In this document: positions 37,601 to 46,639 of the stretch, piece by piece
Numbering within the stretch: the stretch's first letter is position 1
How the letters are laid out: each line of letters begins with the position of its first letter
NCBI GenBank assembly: GCA_030715135.1
Contig: JAUYVH010000004.1
Span: 1 to 64,000 of the forward strand
DNA: 64,000 bases
Reading direction: 5' to 3'
DNA from: Keguizhuia sedimenti
Lineage (GTDB): Bacteria; Pseudomonadota; Gammaproteobacteria; Burkholderiales; Burkholderiaceae_D
The notes under the pieces: generated by a model
The model's database searches: none
What the model was told of the DNA's origin: nothing
The model's input: only the letters and a program-made list of their open reading frames with translations
Program-made: the position numbers and the translations under genes

Positions 37601-38487
37601 TTACGTACCTGCGCCGTGAGGTTGGATGCCATGAAGTTCACGTTGTCGGTCAGGTCTTTCCAGGTACCGCCCACGCCCGGCACATATGCCTGGCCACCGA
37701 GCTTACCTTCCGTACCCACTTCACGTGCCACACGGGTTACCTCGGATGCAAAGGAGTTCAGCTGATCCACCATGGTATTGATGGTGTCCTTCAGCTGCAA
37801 AATCTCGCCGCGCACGTCCACCGTGATCTTCTTGGACAAGTCGCCGTTCGCCACCGCGGTGGTCACGTCGGCGATGTTACGCACCTGGGAAGTCAGGTTG
37901 CCTGCCATCGAATTCACCGAGTCGGTCAGATCCTTCCAGGTGCCTGCAACGCCCGGCACGTTTGCCTGGCCGCCGAGCTTTCCTTCCGTACCCACCTCGC
38001 GCGCCACGCGAATTACTTCGGAAGCGAAGGAGGAAAGCTGTTCCACCATGGTGTTGGCAGTGGAAGCGGTTCGCAGGAACTGGCCTTTCAGCGGCCGTCC
38101 ATCTACATCCAGCATCATGGTCTGGGACAGGTCGCCCTTTGCCACCGCACCGATCACGCGTGCCATCTCTGTTGTCGGACGCACCAGATCGTCGATCAGT
38201 GTATTGACATTATTTACAATAGTTGCCCATCTACCTGCAACGTTCGGAACGTTGGCGCGCTGAGTCAGTCGTCCGTCACGGCCTACCACCCGGCTGACAG
38301 TGGAAATTCCAGCGGACATTTCTTCGCTGTTTTCCATGATTTCATTGAGGGTATCGGCAATTTTTCCTTCAATACCAGTCAAATCGGATGGCATCCGGAC
38401 AGAGAAGTCGCCTTTTTTCAGTGCCATCAATGCGGCCAGCAACTGCTTGGTATCCAGTCCGTTTGGTATTTCGGTAAGAGCATTCAT
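31645..38487 (-). CDS. Poly-HAMP hybrid histidine kinase with three receivers (group III/Nik1-like)
   Basis: 2280-residue soluble protein; no membrane segment or signal peptide is visible. A divergent HAMP-like lead (1-157) is followed by 13 tandem 92-residue units (about 158-1353), each with the [10 protein letters not shown] and [11 protein letters not shown] signatures. Next come GAF (about 1385-1530), a coiled coil, HisKA with [10 protein letters not shown] (about 1590) and HATPase (about 1690-1830, GTGLGLSI). Three receivers lie near 1890, 2010 and 2155, with sites in [18 protein letters not shown] and VLMDIMMPE. Group III kinases of fungi sense osmotic stress; here the signal is unknown. 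A CheR-like gene follows 8 bp downstream. A perfect FNR box lies 133-146 bp upstream. Confidence 0.95.
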   Translation of the reverse strand: MNALTEIPNGLDTKQLLAALMALKKGDFSVRMPSDLTGIEGKIADTLNEIMENSEEMSAGISTVSRVVGRDGRLTQRANVPNVAGRWATIVNNVNTLIDDLVRPTTEMARVIGAVAKGDLSQTMMLDVDGRPLKGQFLRTASTANTMVEQLSSFASEVIRVAREVGTEGKLGGQANVPGVAGTWKDLTDSVNSMAGNLTSQVRNIADVTTAVANGDLSKKITVDVRGEILQLKDTINTMVDQLNSFASEVTRVAREVGTEGKLGGQAYVPGVGGTWKDLTDNVNFMASNLTAQVRNIADVTTAVANGNLSKKITVDVKGEILELKDTINVMVDQLSSFASEVTRVAREVGTEGKLGGQAYVPGVAGTWKDLTDNVNFMAENLTGQVRNIAEVTTAVANGDLSKKITADAKGEILQLKNTINVMVDQLSSFASEVTRVAREVGTEGKLGGQAQVKGVGGTWKDLTDNVNFMAENLTGQVRNIAEVTTAVANGDLSKKITADAKGEILQLKNTINVMVDQLSSFASEVTRVAREVGTEGKLGGQAQVRGVGGTWKDLTDNVNFMAENLTGQVRNIAEVTTAVANGDLSKKITADAKGEILQLKNTINVMVDQLSSFASEVTRVAREVGTEGKLGGQANVPGVAGTWKDLTDNVNFMAENLTGQVRNIAEVTTAVANGNLSKKITADAKGEILQLKDTINVMVDQLSSFASEVTRVAREVGTEGKLGGQANVPGVAGTWKDLTDSVNSMAGNLTSQVRNIADVTTAVANGDLSKKITVDVRGEILELKETINTMVDQLNSFASEVTRVAREVGTEGELGGQAYVPGVAGTWKDLTDSVNSMAGNLTGQVRNIAEVTTAVANGDLSKKITADAKGEILQLKNTINVMVDQLSSFASEVTRVAREVGTEGKLGGQAQVRGVAGTWKDLTDNVNFMASNLTGQVRNIAEVTTAVANGDLSKKITADVKGEILELKDTINVMVDQLSSFASEVTRVAREVGTEGKLGGQANVPGVAGTWKDLTDSVNSMAGNLTSQVRNIADVTTAVANGDLSKKITVDVRGEILQLKDTINTMVDQLNSFASEVTRVAREVGTEGKLGGQAYVPGVGGTWKDLTDNVNFMAENLTGQVRNIAEVTTAVANGDLSKKITADAKGEILQLKNTINVMVDQLSSFASEVTRVAREVGTEGKLGGQAQVKGVAGTWKDLTDNVNFMAENLTAQVRGIAGVVTAVANGDLKKKLTVAAQGEIALLANTINEMTDTLAVFADQVTSVAREVGVEGKLGGQAKVPGASGTWKDLTENVNQLAANLTTQVRAIAEVATAVTRGDLSRSIQVEASGEVSDLKDNINEMIRNLKETTQKNAQQDWLKTNLARFTRLLQGQRDLEAVTTVILSELAPLVSAHHGVFYMMDSEENDPQLKKVASYGYRSARKLPKSFAPGEGLVGQCALEKQRIWLTNVPRDYIEVSSALGSAPPTNIVVLPILFEQEVKAVIEIASLDRFTPTHMGFLDQLMESIGVVLNTIETNSRTESLLTQSQRLAQELQQTNQELAEKARLLSDQNSEVERKNAEVEQAKIALEEKATQLALSSKYKSEFLANMSHELRTPLNSLLLLAQQLGDNPTGNLLPNQVEYAKTIYGSGSDLLTLINDILDLSKIESGTVTLEVSESRFSILSAYVERTFRHMAEAKHLNFDIALDPKLPKSMMTDTMRLQQILKNLLSNAFKFTAHGQVVLSIGVANTGWTTGHPTLGTADAVIAFTVTDSGVGIPEDKLKLIFEAFQQADGSTARKYGGTGLGLSISRELARLLGGEIGVTSVVGVGSTFVLYLPYNRSGFMHQPAMQQASAQLMGTKAKPLPSLPDPAPYIQESGPQHLQLDSDKSVLVHHDISFDDRNIIAIGDPAILIVEDDVGFANVLLNHAREKNFKGIVTSSGDAALTLARDYLPTAIFLDIDLPDINGFAVLSRLKRDPQTRHIPVHILSSVNERERGLSQGAISYLVKPVERERLEDEFNRVQQFLNQTKRSLLVIEDDEILRNKIVELIGHSDVEITAVDSGKKALDALRGRAFDCMVLDLTLPDMDGFALLDTINQEDSLSNTPVVIYTAKELTSVEVAKLSRVAKTIVIKDARSPERLLHETALFLHRSPSKLPDRQRRMLENLHIEGSDLAGHKVLIVDDDLRNIFALTTVLERENMLVSFAENGKDGIEILERDPSIELVLMDIMMPEMDGYDTMRAIRKIPKFKSLPIITLTAKAMKGDRDKCLDAGASDYITKPVNVAQLLSLMRVWLFQ
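34429..38016 (-). repeat. 13 tandem 276-bp HAMP-encoding repeats
   Basis: Thirteen in-frame 92-codon units encode residues about 158-1353 of the kinase. The final two units are more diverged. Variants recur in a mosaic: units 1, 7 and 10 share ANVPGVAG with [12 protein letters not shown], and units 1-2 resemble units 10-11. This indicates segmental duplication or gene conversion. Confidence 0.93.
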
Positions 38488-38619
38488 ACAATAAAAGGTG
38501 GGCTAAAAAGAATTGGGAGCATTTTGATGTGTCGCATATATTCATGCAACTATGAAATACTGCATTAAGGCATTAAAATGCGAGCGGTTCTCCCTAAGAC
38601 AAGCTAGAATCGCTTTGGT

Positions 38620-38633
38620 TTGATTAATATCAA
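38620..38633. promoter_or_regulatory. Perfect FNR box between two divergent kinase genes
   Basis: TTGATTAATATCAA is an exact, symmetrical TTGAT-N4-ATCAA site. It is 133 bp from the poly-HAMP kinase start and 106 bp from the ATG of the REC-HK-REC gene. No good -10 stands at class II spacing on either side, so the controlled gene or the mode (repression, class I) is open. Confidence 0.7.
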
Positions 38634-38738
38634 TCCTGAGAAAAAATCAGTTGTTTGCATTCTTGAAATACCCCCTCTTCATCCGCAAAGAATTTAGCCT
38701 ACCGGTTTCTGTCGTACGTCTTTATTTTGACCACCAAT

Positions 38739-40358
38739 ATGCGTAAAGAAGAAATCCCAAAAATTCTCGTAGTCAACGATGATGCCGCCAGCCTGATGGC
38801 ACTCGTGGGATTGCTTTCGTCCTGGGAAAAAGAAATCTCCTTCGAAGTCATTACCGCTCAGTCGGGAGAAGAAGCGCTGCGGCAAGTTTTGTTTCATGAT
38901 TTCGCCGCGATTCTGCTGGACGTGAACATGCCGGGCATGGATGGTTTTGAAACCGCCGAAGCGATCCATTTGCGCCCGCGCTCTGCGGCTACGCCTATCA
39001 TTTTTGTCACCGCTTATCTGGCCGATGAAATGCATCGCCTGAAGGGATATCAGACAGGAGCAGTCGATTATCTTTTCACGCCCATCATTCCGCAGATTCT
39101 CAAGGCCAAACTTGCCGTGTTTGCCGGCCTGGCAAAAAACAATCTTCAATTGAAGCAGCAGGCCGAAGCGCTAGATAAACGCACAAAAGAACTCGGTGCA
39201 ATCAACGCCCAGCTCGAATTTGAAATCAACGAACGTAAAATCGCCGAGCACCAAAACCGGACGAAAGACGAGTTCCTGGCAATGCTGGGACATGAATTGC
39301 GCAATCCGTTGAATGCGATCAACAGCGCGGCAATGCTTCTTAGTCTGGAGAACATGTCGGCCGAAACCGTAGGGCAAGCCAAGGACGTGATTCAACGCCA
39401 GTCCCGGCACCTCGGCCATATCGTGGACGACCTGCTTGATCTCAGTCGGGTCATGTCGGGAAAAGTGGTATTGAACAAGCAGCCACTTGAAATTTCAAAG
39501 TTCGTCCAAGACTGTCTTGAGACACTCAAGCTCGCCGGAAGAACCAACTCTTACAAAATCAATATCAAGGCCATGCCTGTCTGGGTTGATGCAGATCCTA
39601 CCCGCCTTGAACAAATCGTTGTCAACCTGCTGGATAACGCGGTCAAATTCACTCCTGAAGGCGGCGACATTTCGATCAATATACAGGTACTCGGCAACGA
39701 AATCGAATTATCCATCAGCGATTCCGGCATAGGCATGCCATCCAACCTCCTGTCGCAGGTATTCGATATATTTGTACAAGGCGAACGGCCGAGCGACCGT
39801 TCACAGGGAGGACTGGGAATCGGCCTTTCCCTGGTACGCCAGCTTACGTCTTTACATGGCGGCACCGTGACTGCACATAGCGAAGGCGTTGGCAAAGGAA
39901 GCACCTTTGTGCTGCGCCTGCCTGAAGCGACGCAAACTGCCAACGACTCCACTCCCGCAGAGCCCACCGCCTTTCAGGATGCTTATACCGTACTGCTGGT
40001 GGAAGACAATCTGGATGCACGGGAAATCATGGCATTACTGCTGGAGTCATATGGACATAAGGTGCTGCAGGCATCGAACGGCCTGGACGGCATACAGATG
40101 GCAAAGGATTACAAGCCCGATATCGTTCTGCTCGACATCGGACTTCCGGGCATCGATGGACATGAAGCAGCCAAACGGCTGAAAGCCAATATGGCGACAA
40201 ACTCCATTCCTCTCATTGCCCTGACCGGATACGGACAGGAAAATGACAGAAAACGCGCAATTGAATCAGGCTTCAACCTGCACCTGGTCAAGCCTGTTCA
40301 TACCAATGAACTGATCAAGGCCATCGATATCTGCGTTTCCAATCCGGTAAAGGCCTGA
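38739..40358 (+). CDS. Hybrid kinase REC-HisKA-HATPase-REC
   Basis: 539-residue soluble phosphorelay protein. The N-terminal receiver (about 8-125) has VNDDAAS, ILLDVNMPGMDG and Val/Thr switch residues, but Phe instead of the usual Lys (DYLFTPI). A coiled coil precedes HisKA with LGHELRNPLNAI (about residue 185). HATPase has NLLDNAVKFTPEGG and GLGIGLSLVRQL. The C-terminal receiver (about 415-535) is complete (VEDN, LLDIGLPGIDG, LVKPVH). ATG 38739 is likelier than the TTG at 38727; neither has a clear ribosome site. It is divergent from the poly-HAMP kinase and may exchange phosphate with it. Confidence 0.9.
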   Translation: MRKEEIPKILVVNDDAASLMALVGLLSSWEKEISFEVITAQSGEEALRQVLFHDFAAILLDVNMPGMDGFETAEAIHLRPRSAATPIIFVTAYLADEMHRLKGYQTGAVDYLFTPIIPQILKAKLAVFAGLAKNNLQLKQQAEALDKRTKELGAINAQLEFEINERKIAEHQNRTKDEFLAMLGHELRNPLNAINSAAMLLSLENMSAETVGQAKDVIQRQSRHLGHIVDDLLDLSRVMSGKVVLNKQPLEISKFVQDCLETLKLAGRTNSYKINIKAMPVWVDADPTRLEQIVVNLLDNAVKFTPEGGDISINIQVLGNEIELSISDSGIGMPSNLLSQVFDIFVQGERPSDRSQGGLGIGLSLVRQLTSLHGGTVTAHSEGVGKGSTFVLRLPEATQTANDSTPAEPTAFQDAYTVLLVEDNLDAREIMALLLESYGHKVLQASNGLDGIQMAKDYKPDIVLLDIGLPGIDGHEAAKRLKANMATNSIPLIALTGYGQENDRKRAIESGFNLHLVKPVHTNELIKAIDICVSNPVKA

Positions 40359-40400
40359 GCCTCGTTACCCGGAATATATATGTTCAGATTTGAGGCACAG

Positions 40401-40432
40401 GGCCGCGCAGCATGTGCGGCCTTTGCTCTCTT
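40401..40432 (+). terminator. Terminator after the REC-HK-REC gene
   Basis: GGCCGC (40401-40406) pairs with GCGGCC (40416-40421), extended by an inner CA/TG pair, and is followed by TTTGCTCTCTTT. It lies 42 bp after the stop. Confidence 0.7.
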
Positions 40433-40449
40433 TAAGCACTTGATTACCT

Positions 40450-41580
40450 CTAGCTATCAAGTTCGTCGACCTTCACCTTAAGTTTTGAGGCTGAGCGGTT
40501 GCGCCAGACCTGCAAATTGACCGTGGTGCCCGGCTTTGTTCCGCCTATCAGTCTTGCAAGATCGGTAGTCGTCTCCACCGGACTATCATTGACTGAAAGG
40601 ATAATGTCCCCGGGCTGGATCCCTGCAGCCTGAGCCGGACCGCCCCGCTCCACGCTGGCTACCAGCGCGCCATTCGGCTCATTCAGTCCGAAAGATGAGG
40701 CAAGCTCAAATGTCAGCTCCTGCAATTGCACGCCGATTCGCCCGCGCACAACCTTTCCGGATTGACGCAACTGGTTTGCAATCTCCATGGCGACATTGAT
40801 CGGAATGGCAAACGCAATGCCCATGTAGCCGCCGGTCTGGCTGTAGATCTGAGAATTGATGCCGATGACTTCGCCACGTGTGCTGAAGAGCGGACCGCCG
40901 GAATTTCCGGGATTGACCGCGACGTCGGTCTGGATGAAGGGAACGTAGCTTCCGTTCGGAAGCAGACGTCCCTTTGCGCTGACCACCCCGACAGTGACGC
41001 TGTTTTCAAAACCGAACGGCGCGCCGATAGCAGCCACCCATTCACCTTGCTCCAGTTGATCGGGATCGCCGATTCGCACAGTCGGCAGATCCTTGGCATC
41101 GATTTTCAGCACCGCGACATCGGTATAGATATCGGCACCGACCACTTTTGCCCGGTATTCGCGCTTATTGGTCATCTTGACCAAAACTTCATCACTGTCG
41201 GCTACGACATGAGCATTAGTCAGGATATAACCGTCGCTACTGATTACAAAACCCGAACCGAGTCCGCTGGCAGGCGCCTCGCCAAAATCCGGCACGCCGC
41301 CGAAACGGCGGAAAAATTCATACAGCGGATCGCCTTCGCGCAAGCCTTCCGCAGCGCCCGCCGCGCGTGTGACGCTGATATTGACCACTGCACCGCCTTC
41401 CTGCTTGACCAGGCCGACGAAATTCGGCAAGGCCATCCCGGTCGAAGGCGTGACTGCTGATGCAGCCGGCTTGCCTTCGCCTGCGGCCGGCGACTGACTT
41501 TTATCATTTGTACACGCAAGCAGAACGAAGGCGCTCGCGAACAACAACGCCCGATTGAAGGACGCTACACGCCGCAACAT
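40450..41580 (-). CDS. HtrA/Deg-family serine protease with one PDZ domain, likely lipoprotein
   Basis: 376-residue trypsin-like protease for envelope quality control. An N-terminal signal with lipobox VLLAC (Cys about residue 23) suggests lipid anchoring. The catalytic triad is His in TNAHVV, Asp in YTDVAVLKI and Ser in NPGNSGGPL. A single PDZ domain (about 285-370, GIQPGDIILSVND) ends the protein. One PDZ and membrane tethering recall DegS or AlgW rather than DegP. ATG 41580 follows GTGGAGAAAAT. No rseA/rpoE genes are nearby. Confidence 0.92.
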   Translation of the reverse strand: MLRRVASFNRALLFASAFVLLACTNDKSQSPAAGEGKPAASAVTPSTGMALPNFVGLVKQEGGAVVNISVTRAAGAAEGLREGDPLYEFFRRFGGVPDFGEAPASGLGSGFVISSDGYILTNAHVVADSDEVLVKMTNKREYRAKVVGADIYTDVAVLKIDAKDLPTVRIGDPDQLEQGEWVAAIGAPFGFENSVTVGVVSAKGRLLPNGSYVPFIQTDVAVNPGNSGGPLFSTRGEVIGINSQIYSQTGGYMGIAFAIPINVAMEIANQLRQSGKVVRGRIGVQLQELTFELASSFGLNEPNGALVASVERGGPAQAAGIQPGDIILSVNDSPVETTTDLARLIGGTKPGTTVNLQVWRNRSASKLKVKVDELDS

Positions 41581-41971
41581 ATTTTCTCCACTGATTATTT
41601 TCTGGTCTGGTGTTTTTTTAATCTGACGGGCCGGTCTGCAATCCTTTTCCGTGATGCAGAATGCTTCGCATGCAAAGTTAAAAAACAGCAAAGGATATAC
41701 CACTTTGCATGTTGACTGGAAGAGGATTGGATGGATAGCCGAACTTTACGGCATCTTCGAAAATAGCTGTTAACCCTGCGGCAGAGACACTGCAGTACTT
41801 ATGCAGGAAATCGGGAATGCCGGAATAAAAACAACAGCAATAAAGAGAATGTCCGCCGCCTGCTCCTGGCTGCGGTATCCGAAGGAAGAACAGGAGCTGA
41901 GCAGCTTTGCGTCAGGAATAATGCGACTTGTCAGAGCACATCATCATAGAATCGGCTCAGCTCGCCACCGA
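41581..41971. other. Intergenic stretch, nothing assigned
   Basis: Contains the promoter side of the protease gene and the downstream side of a 24-residue membrane protein gene. No other ORF has a ribosome site, and no clear hairpin was seen. Confidence 0.35.
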
Positions 41972-42046
41972 TTACCAAACGCCAAAGAACTTGAGTACGG
42001 CGACAATCACCACGATCAAACCGACAATATAAATAACCTGATTCAT
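41972..42046 (-). CDS. 24-residue single-span membrane protein
   Basis: ATG 42046 is preceded by GGAAGGAAAAC and opens a 24-codon frame ending in TAA. The peptide starts MNQVIYIVGLIVVIV and ends KFFGVW, almost entirely hydrophobic with one Lys near the C-terminus. Very short proteins of this pattern are widespread in proteobacteria without known function. It stands alone between the protease and the deacetylase genes. Confidence 0.6.
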   Translation of the reverse strand: MNQVIYIVGLIVVIVAVLKFFGVW

Positions 42047-42288
42047 GTTTTCCTTCCCTTTATCCAATAAATTGCGTTCGTAAGAAGAACGCCCCTTTTA
42101 CCGGGAGTTCTTGAAAATTAGGCAACATCGCAATCGATTAAGTTCGGGCTCTTGTTTTTCATCAAATATTCCTCGTATTTGGAAAAAAGCGGAAAAGCTT
42201 GAATTGCCGGACTGCCCAAAATCAGCGTTGCGCCACGTCACCGGTATAAACTTCATACTTCGTCCGAACCGATAACAATACAAAATTC

Positions 42289-43050
42289 ATGGCCATAGAT
42301 AAGCATTTCCTCGACGCGGTCGATGCGCGTCTTCCCATGCGGCTGAACGACATGGCACTGCCGGCGTCCTTAACTATCCTGGTGCTTGCGCCACATCCAG
42401 ATGATTTCGATGCCATCGGTGTTTCAATGCGCTTTCTTCAGCAGCAAGGACATTCGATTCATGTAGCCGTGCTTACGACCGGCGCAAGCGGTGTGGAAGA
42501 TGGATGGAATGGCGCAAACGACGCCGTAAGCAAGGCAAGGTTTCGTGAAGCCGAGCAGCAAAAAAGCTGCGAATTTTTCGGATTGCCGGAAGGTCGCCTG
42601 AGCTTCTTGCATTTATGGGAACAACCTGAGGATGTTCCATCGTGCGAGCGCGACAACGAGCATCTGCGGCAGCATATTCTTTCGACTGGACCCGACTGCG
42701 TATTCCTTCCTCACGGCAATGACAGCAACCGCACTCATCGCCGTACCTTTGATACATTTCATTCCATCGCAATACAGGAAAATTTAAGCGTGCTCGCCTT
42801 TCTTAATCTGGATGCGAAAACCGTTTCCATGCGCTCCGATATTTATATGAATTTTGGAGAATCCGAGGCAGCCTGGAAAGCGGAACTGCTTCGCATGCAT
42901 CTGTCTCAGCATGAACGCAATTTGAAAACAAGGGGTTTCGGCTTTGACGAGCGTGTTCTGCGCGTAAATCGTGAGGCAGCAATCAAGGGTGGAGTTAAAG
43001 AAGGATACGCGGAGGTATTCGAATTGAAGAAGTATGGAAGGCTTATTTAA
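42289..43050 (+). CDS. PIG-L family N-deacetylase
   Basis: 253-residue zinc-dependent deacetylase of the LmbE/PIG-L family, acting on N-acetylglucosamine-type substrates. The metal motif APHPDDFDAIG (about 37-47) and LPHGNDSNRTHRRTF (the H-x2-H-type second site region) are present. The canonical 'PHPDD' is intact. It is cytoplasmic with no signal peptide. No biosynthetic partner genes lie next to it, so the substrate is unknown. Confidence 0.88.
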   Translation: MAIDKHFLDAVDARLPMRLNDMALPASLTILVLAPHPDDFDAIGVSMRFLQQQGHSIHVAVLTTGASGVEDGWNGANDAVSKARFREAEQQKSCEFFGLPEGRLSFLHLWEQPEDVPSCERDNEHLRQHILSTGPDCVFLPHGNDSNRTHRRTFDTFHSIAIQENLSVLAFLNLDAKTVSMRSDIYMNFGESEAAWKAELLRMHLSQHERNLKTRGFGFDERVLRVNREAAIKGGVKEGYAEVFELKKYGRLI

Positions 43051-43198
43051 GGCAAAGCCTATCACTTCGCGTTAATCGCGGTCATGCAGCGCCAAACCAT
43101 GCTGCAATAGAGCCGGAAATGGCTCTCTGTCCTAAATTTGTCGACTCTGCTGCCGTTATAGCAAGCAGGGCTTCACGCTCTTCTCTTTTGTAATGCTT

Positions 43199-43234
43199 CG
43201 GCCCTGCGCTTGCAAAAGCCCGGGGCCGCTTTTC
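43199..43234 (+). terminator. Possible terminator downstream of the PIG-L gene
   Basis: CGGCCC (43199-43204) and GGGCCG (43223-43228) arms are followed by CTTTT. The loop is long (18 nt) and the site is about 150 bp after the stop, so this is moderate evidence. Confidence 0.45.
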
Positions 43235-43245
43235 ATGCCATCTGC

Positions 43246-43326
43246 TCAAAAAACCAGAGCTGAAACAAAAAACATGGCTCCTGCACAGGCAACGCCGATA
43301 ATCGCCAATTCCGAATAGTTGTCCAT
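43246..43326 (-). CDS. 26-residue single-span membrane protein
   Basis: ATG 43326 follows a strong GCGGAGG site and opens a 26-codon frame. The peptide starts MDNYSELAIIGV, continues as one hydrophobic helix and ends SALVF. Strong ribosome site plus clean membrane helix support a real small protein. No family recognised. Confidence 0.55.
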   Translation of the reverse strand: MDNYSELAIIGVACAGAMFFVSALVF

Positions 43327-43610
43327 CACATCCTCCGCGTTTCTATATGTTGGATGAATCGAATGACAATTAGTTCTATAAGGAAAATTGAGCCAGCTTA
43401 ATGATCCCGGAAACAAAAACATAAGCGGTAGCGTTTGCCGGTTCCTGTTGATTATGGTCCCTAGACCACTCATTTCTCGCGCAGTTCTCATCGTATTTTT
43501 ACCGACCTGTGCGCTTATCGGTGTAGAGACGCGTTTCGATTGCCGCGATGCCAGAAACTGTTTTGCGTATTGGTGATCTATGCTGTCATGCACAGCAAAA
43601 CGAGGCGGAT

Positions 43611-43811
43611 ATGCAAGTAGAAGTTATTTATCGTCAGCCGGATGGCTCCGAAACACTCTTAGGGATCAAGAAGCTGGATGCCATGCCGCCAAGTGGCGAG
43701 CCTTTTTCGATCGAAGATCGCCAGTTCCGGGCAGCCGGTTATTCCGGCCCGAATAATGAGGGTTGCTATCGTTTATTTTTGGTCGATGAGCAGCCTGAAA
43801 CCAAACATTGA
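43611..43811 (+). CDS. Hypothetical protein, 66 residues
   Basis: A short soluble protein starting MQVEVIYRQPDGSETLLG, probably all beta. A second block reads FSIEDRQFRAAGYSG. ATG 43611 has GAGGCGG upstream; the frame is open back to an ATG at 43548 but that start lacks a site. No recognised family and no partner gene; it sits alone between a small membrane protein and cheV. Confidence 0.6.
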   Translation: MQVEVIYRQPDGSETLLGIKKLDAMPPSGEPFSIEDRQFRAAGYSGPNNEGCYRLFLVDEQPETKH

Positions 43812-43927
43812 TCTGAGATTGGTATCTTGGCACACCATCCTCGCCCATCGCACAAAAAGGACTTATAAGTTCTCCACTCTGGAATTAAAGAAAGTCCCGT
43901 CCAGGGATACTTATAGAGCAATTCGTG

Positions 43928-44908
43928 TTAGGCGGGCACGACTCTTTTCTGACTTTCCAAAGCCTTTTGGAGTGCCACCGCCAGCTCATCGGCCTTGAAC
44001 TTGGCCACATAAGAGTCCGCACCGACGCTTTTAACATGATGTTCGTTCGTCGTGCCGGAAAGCGATGAATGAATCACGACCGGTATTCCTCGAAAACGGG
44101 AAGCGCTCTTGATATTACGGGTAAGCGCAAACCCGTCCATTTCGGGCATTTCCAGATCAGTCAGGACAAGGGCAATTTTATCTTTCGCGCTCTTTCCTTC
44201 TGCAGCGGCATCGTCGGCAACGCTCTGGATATATTCCCAGGCTTCCTTGCCGGTCTTTTTTATGACATAGGGCAGGTTCATTGCCTGCAAGCCTTGTTCA
44301 ATCAGGAGACGGGCCGACAAGGAATCGTCGGCAGCCAGGATGAAGGTTCCTTCCGGCAATTTTATCGTGGTGCCAATCTTTTGCGGGTCGATATTCTGGT
44401 CTTCAGAAGGGAGGATGTTGCGCAGTATCTGTTCAACATCGAGGACCTGTGCCAATTCCGAATTTCCGATACGCTGCTCCAACTGAGCAATGCTTGTAAT
44501 CGTACGGCCTCCGGCTGCCGCACCTTCGGCCGGCCTTACCTGGCTCCAGTCCAGGCGAATGATTTCATCCACGTCTTCGACTGCGAACGCCTGCGTTGTC
44601 CTGCAATATTCAGTGATCATCAGGATATTCAAACCCCTGGACGGCGTACAGCCAACCGCGCCTGGAAGATCGATTACCGTGATCATTTGCCCGCGGACGT
44701 TTGCCATTCCCAGCACATGTTTGGGTGAATTGGCGATGGTGTGAATCTGAGGCATTGCGAGGATTTCGCGCAGCTTGAATACGTTGATGCCGTACAACTC
44801 GCTGGTTTCGGAGTTAGGGCTTCGACCAAGCCTGAAGAGCATCAGCTCAAATTTATTATTGGCGGTGAGTTTTGTACGCTCTTCGACTTCTTGTTGAATG
44901 GTGCTCAT
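43928..44908 (-). CDS. cheV: Chemotaxis protein CheV
   Basis: 326 residues: an N-terminal CheW-like coupling domain (about 20-165, with VLGMANVRGQMITVIDLP) and a C-terminal receiver (about 190-315). The receiver has AADDS, the phosphorylation site LVLTDLEMPEMDG and the switch lysine in SYVAKFKA. CheV links chemoreceptors to CheA and adapts through phosphorylation. ATG 44908 fits the family start; its ribosome site is weak. No che operon surrounds it, so it is a solitary adaptor. Confidence 0.94.
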   Translation of the reverse strand: MSTIQQEVEERTKLTANNKFELMLFRLGRSPNSETSELYGINVFKLREILAMPQIHTIANSPKHVLGMANVRGQMITVIDLPGAVGCTPSRGLNILMITEYCRTTQAFAVEDVDEIIRLDWSQVRPAEGAAAGGRTITSIAQLEQRIGNSELAQVLDVEQILRNILPSEDQNIDPQKIGTTIKLPEGTFILAADDSLSARLLIEQGLQAMNLPYVIKKTGKEAWEYIQSVADDAAAEGKSAKDKIALVLTDLEMPEMDGFALTRNIKSASRFRGIPVVIHSSLSGTTNEHHVKSVGADSYVAKFKADELAVALQKALESQKRVVPA

Positions 44909-45289
44909 ATTCTCATTGCCCGCCAAGTGACATAAAATCGAGTTTCGAGATTTGCATCCCGCCGGAAACCAGGCATTTTCAGTTCGCCGCGGCGAAACAT
45001 TCCGCTAACAAGCCATGCCTTCGTATCTATATCGGTATCTGCAGCAAATTCTTGAGATCGTATTCGCGATTTGCCCGAATCTGCTTTCCGTAATTCCCAG
45101 TAATTGGGCTCATTTTGCGGCATTGCCAGAAAGCGAATCCTTTGAACAAGCAGCTTTCCCGGTTTATTCCGCGCGACCGGCGAAATTTAATGCCTAGGAC
45201 GGATTGAAAGGCAAAACCGAAAGGCAGACCTGCGTCGCGAATGTTGCGGCGCACTCTAGCAGCAGTGAAAACCGGGGAATTTAAAGACA
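44909..45289. other. Intergenic stretch upstream of cheV
   Basis: No gene seen. ORFs crossing it run through the fpr terminator and lack ribosome sites. Confidence 0.35.
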
Positions 45290-45325
45290 AAAGGCTTGAG
45301 ATGCGAACCTGCATCTCAAGCCTTT
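45290..45325 (-). terminator. Strong hairpin terminator downstream of fpr
   Basis: A perfect 15-bp stem (45290-45304 with 45311-45325; core GGCTTGAGATGC) encloses a 6-nt loop. On the minus strand it is followed by TTTGTCTTTAAATT, so it ends the fpr transcript about 85 bp after its stop. Confidence 0.85.
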
Positions 45326-45410
45326 GCAGAGGAAAATCGGATTTCAATGACAATCGGCCGCAACCGAAAGTAAGTCGATTTATCGATATCCCGATCAGAA
45401 GATAGAAAGC

Positions 45411-46187
45411 TTACTTCTCGACGAAAGCGCGTTCGATCACATAATGTCCCTGGTGGCTCATATTGCCCTCTTTGAGACCCTTGCCCGCCAGGATTGCCTG
45501 CGTTTCCTTCAGCATTTCAGGACTGCCGCACAGCATGAAGCGATCCGCCTCGATGTCCATCGGAGGCAAGCCGATGTCGTTGAAAAGGCGGCTGGTCTGG
45601 ATCAGGTCGGTAATCCGCCCCTGATTCTTGAAGGCTTCGCGGGTTACGGTCGGATAATAAATGAGCTTTTCCCGGACCACGTCGCCGAACCATTCATTTT
45701 CCGGCAATTCCCTGGTGATCTTGTCCTGGTAAGCCAGTTCCTTCACTTCGCGGCAGCCATGGACAAGGATGACCTTCTCATACTGCTCGTACACTTCGGG
45801 ATCCTGGATGATGCTCATAAATGGCGCAAGACCGGTGCCGGTGCCCAGCAGATAGAGGTGGCGTCCCGGCAGGAGATTTTGCGTCAACAGCGTGCCGGAA
45901 GCTTTTCTTCCGACCAGGATGAAGTCGCCCGGTTGAATATTCTGCAAACGGGAAGTCAACGGGCCGTCGGGCACTTTGATGCTCAGGAATTCCAGGTTTT
46001 CTTCGTAATGCGGACTGACCATGCTGTATGCACGCATCAGGGGTTTGCCTTCGACATTCAAGCCGATCATGCAGAATTGGCCGCTCTGGTACCGAAAACT
46101 GGTGTCCCTGGTCGTCGTGAATGAAAATAGCCGGTCAGTCCAATGATGTACCGTCAGAACCTTCGCTTCAAAAAAGTTACCACTCAT
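45411..46187 (-). CDS. fpr: Ferredoxin/flavodoxin--NADP+ reductase
   Basis: 258-residue FAD enzyme moving electrons between NADPH and ferredoxin or flavodoxin, used in redox-stress defence and Fe-S supply. The FAD motif RAYSMVSPHYE, the NADP-binding LLGTGTGLAPFMSI and the C-terminal MLCGSPEMLKE are as in bacterial Fpr. The C-terminus ends YVIERAFVEK, the subclass I type. Length is normal. It is monocistronic and ends in a strong hairpin. Confidence 0.94.
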   Translation of the reverse strand: MSGNFFEAKVLTVHHWTDRLFSFTTTRDTSFRYQSGQFCMIGLNVEGKPLMRAYSMVSPHYEENLEFLSIKVPDGPLTSRLQNIQPGDFILVGRKASGTLLTQNLLPGRHLYLLGTGTGLAPFMSIIQDPEVYEQYEKVILVHGCREVKELAYQDKITRELPENEWFGDVVREKLIYYPTVTREAFKNQGRITDLIQTSRLFNDIGLPPMDIEADRFMLCGSPEMLKETQAILAGKGLKEGNMSHQGHYVIERAFVEK

Positions 46188-46639
46188 AATGTGTCTTCCG
46201 CAAAACAGGAATGATGAAATTTATCGGCCCTTATCGCCAAGGCCAGAATTGGGCGACCTTAATACCTACTCAGATGCTCGCGCATAAGCCGACAAGCTTG
46301 TTGAAAGCCTGGCGTCGAAGCCGAAACCCGACAAGCCGTTTCACTTGAAACATCGCGCCGGAAAAGGAACGTACGGCCAAAGAATTCCGAGCCGAAAAAT
46401 CCGCATCGCTGGCATACAGGAGCTGCCTGGATTGCCATATCGACGATTCCGAGTATTACAAGGAGGAGTTCAGCGGCTGAACACTGCATTTTCCGCTTTT
46501 TCCGAGTTTTCGCTATTTTACCAACGGAATGTGCGTTACTGGCATTTCGCGAGCAGAAGACCTACTGCCGTCATGGAGAATTCCGGCGAGCGAAAGCCGG
46601 ACGCTTGCGGGTTTGCTGCTTCAGTGCCGTGAAAATTTT
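46188..46639. other. Intergenic stretch, nothing assigned
   Basis: About 450 bp between creA (3' end) and fpr (5' end), both on the minus strand. ORFs on either strand lack ribosome sites and recognisable sequence. Confidence 0.35.

Noticed and set aside
34429-38016. Tandem DNA repeats as a minisatellite or assembly artefact
   Set aside because: All units keep a 92-codon frame with position-specific variants and fit a known protein domain, so this is coding repetition.
45027-45353. 108-codon minus-strand ORF
   Set aside because: It starts inside the fpr terminator hairpin and has no ribosome site or recognisable content.
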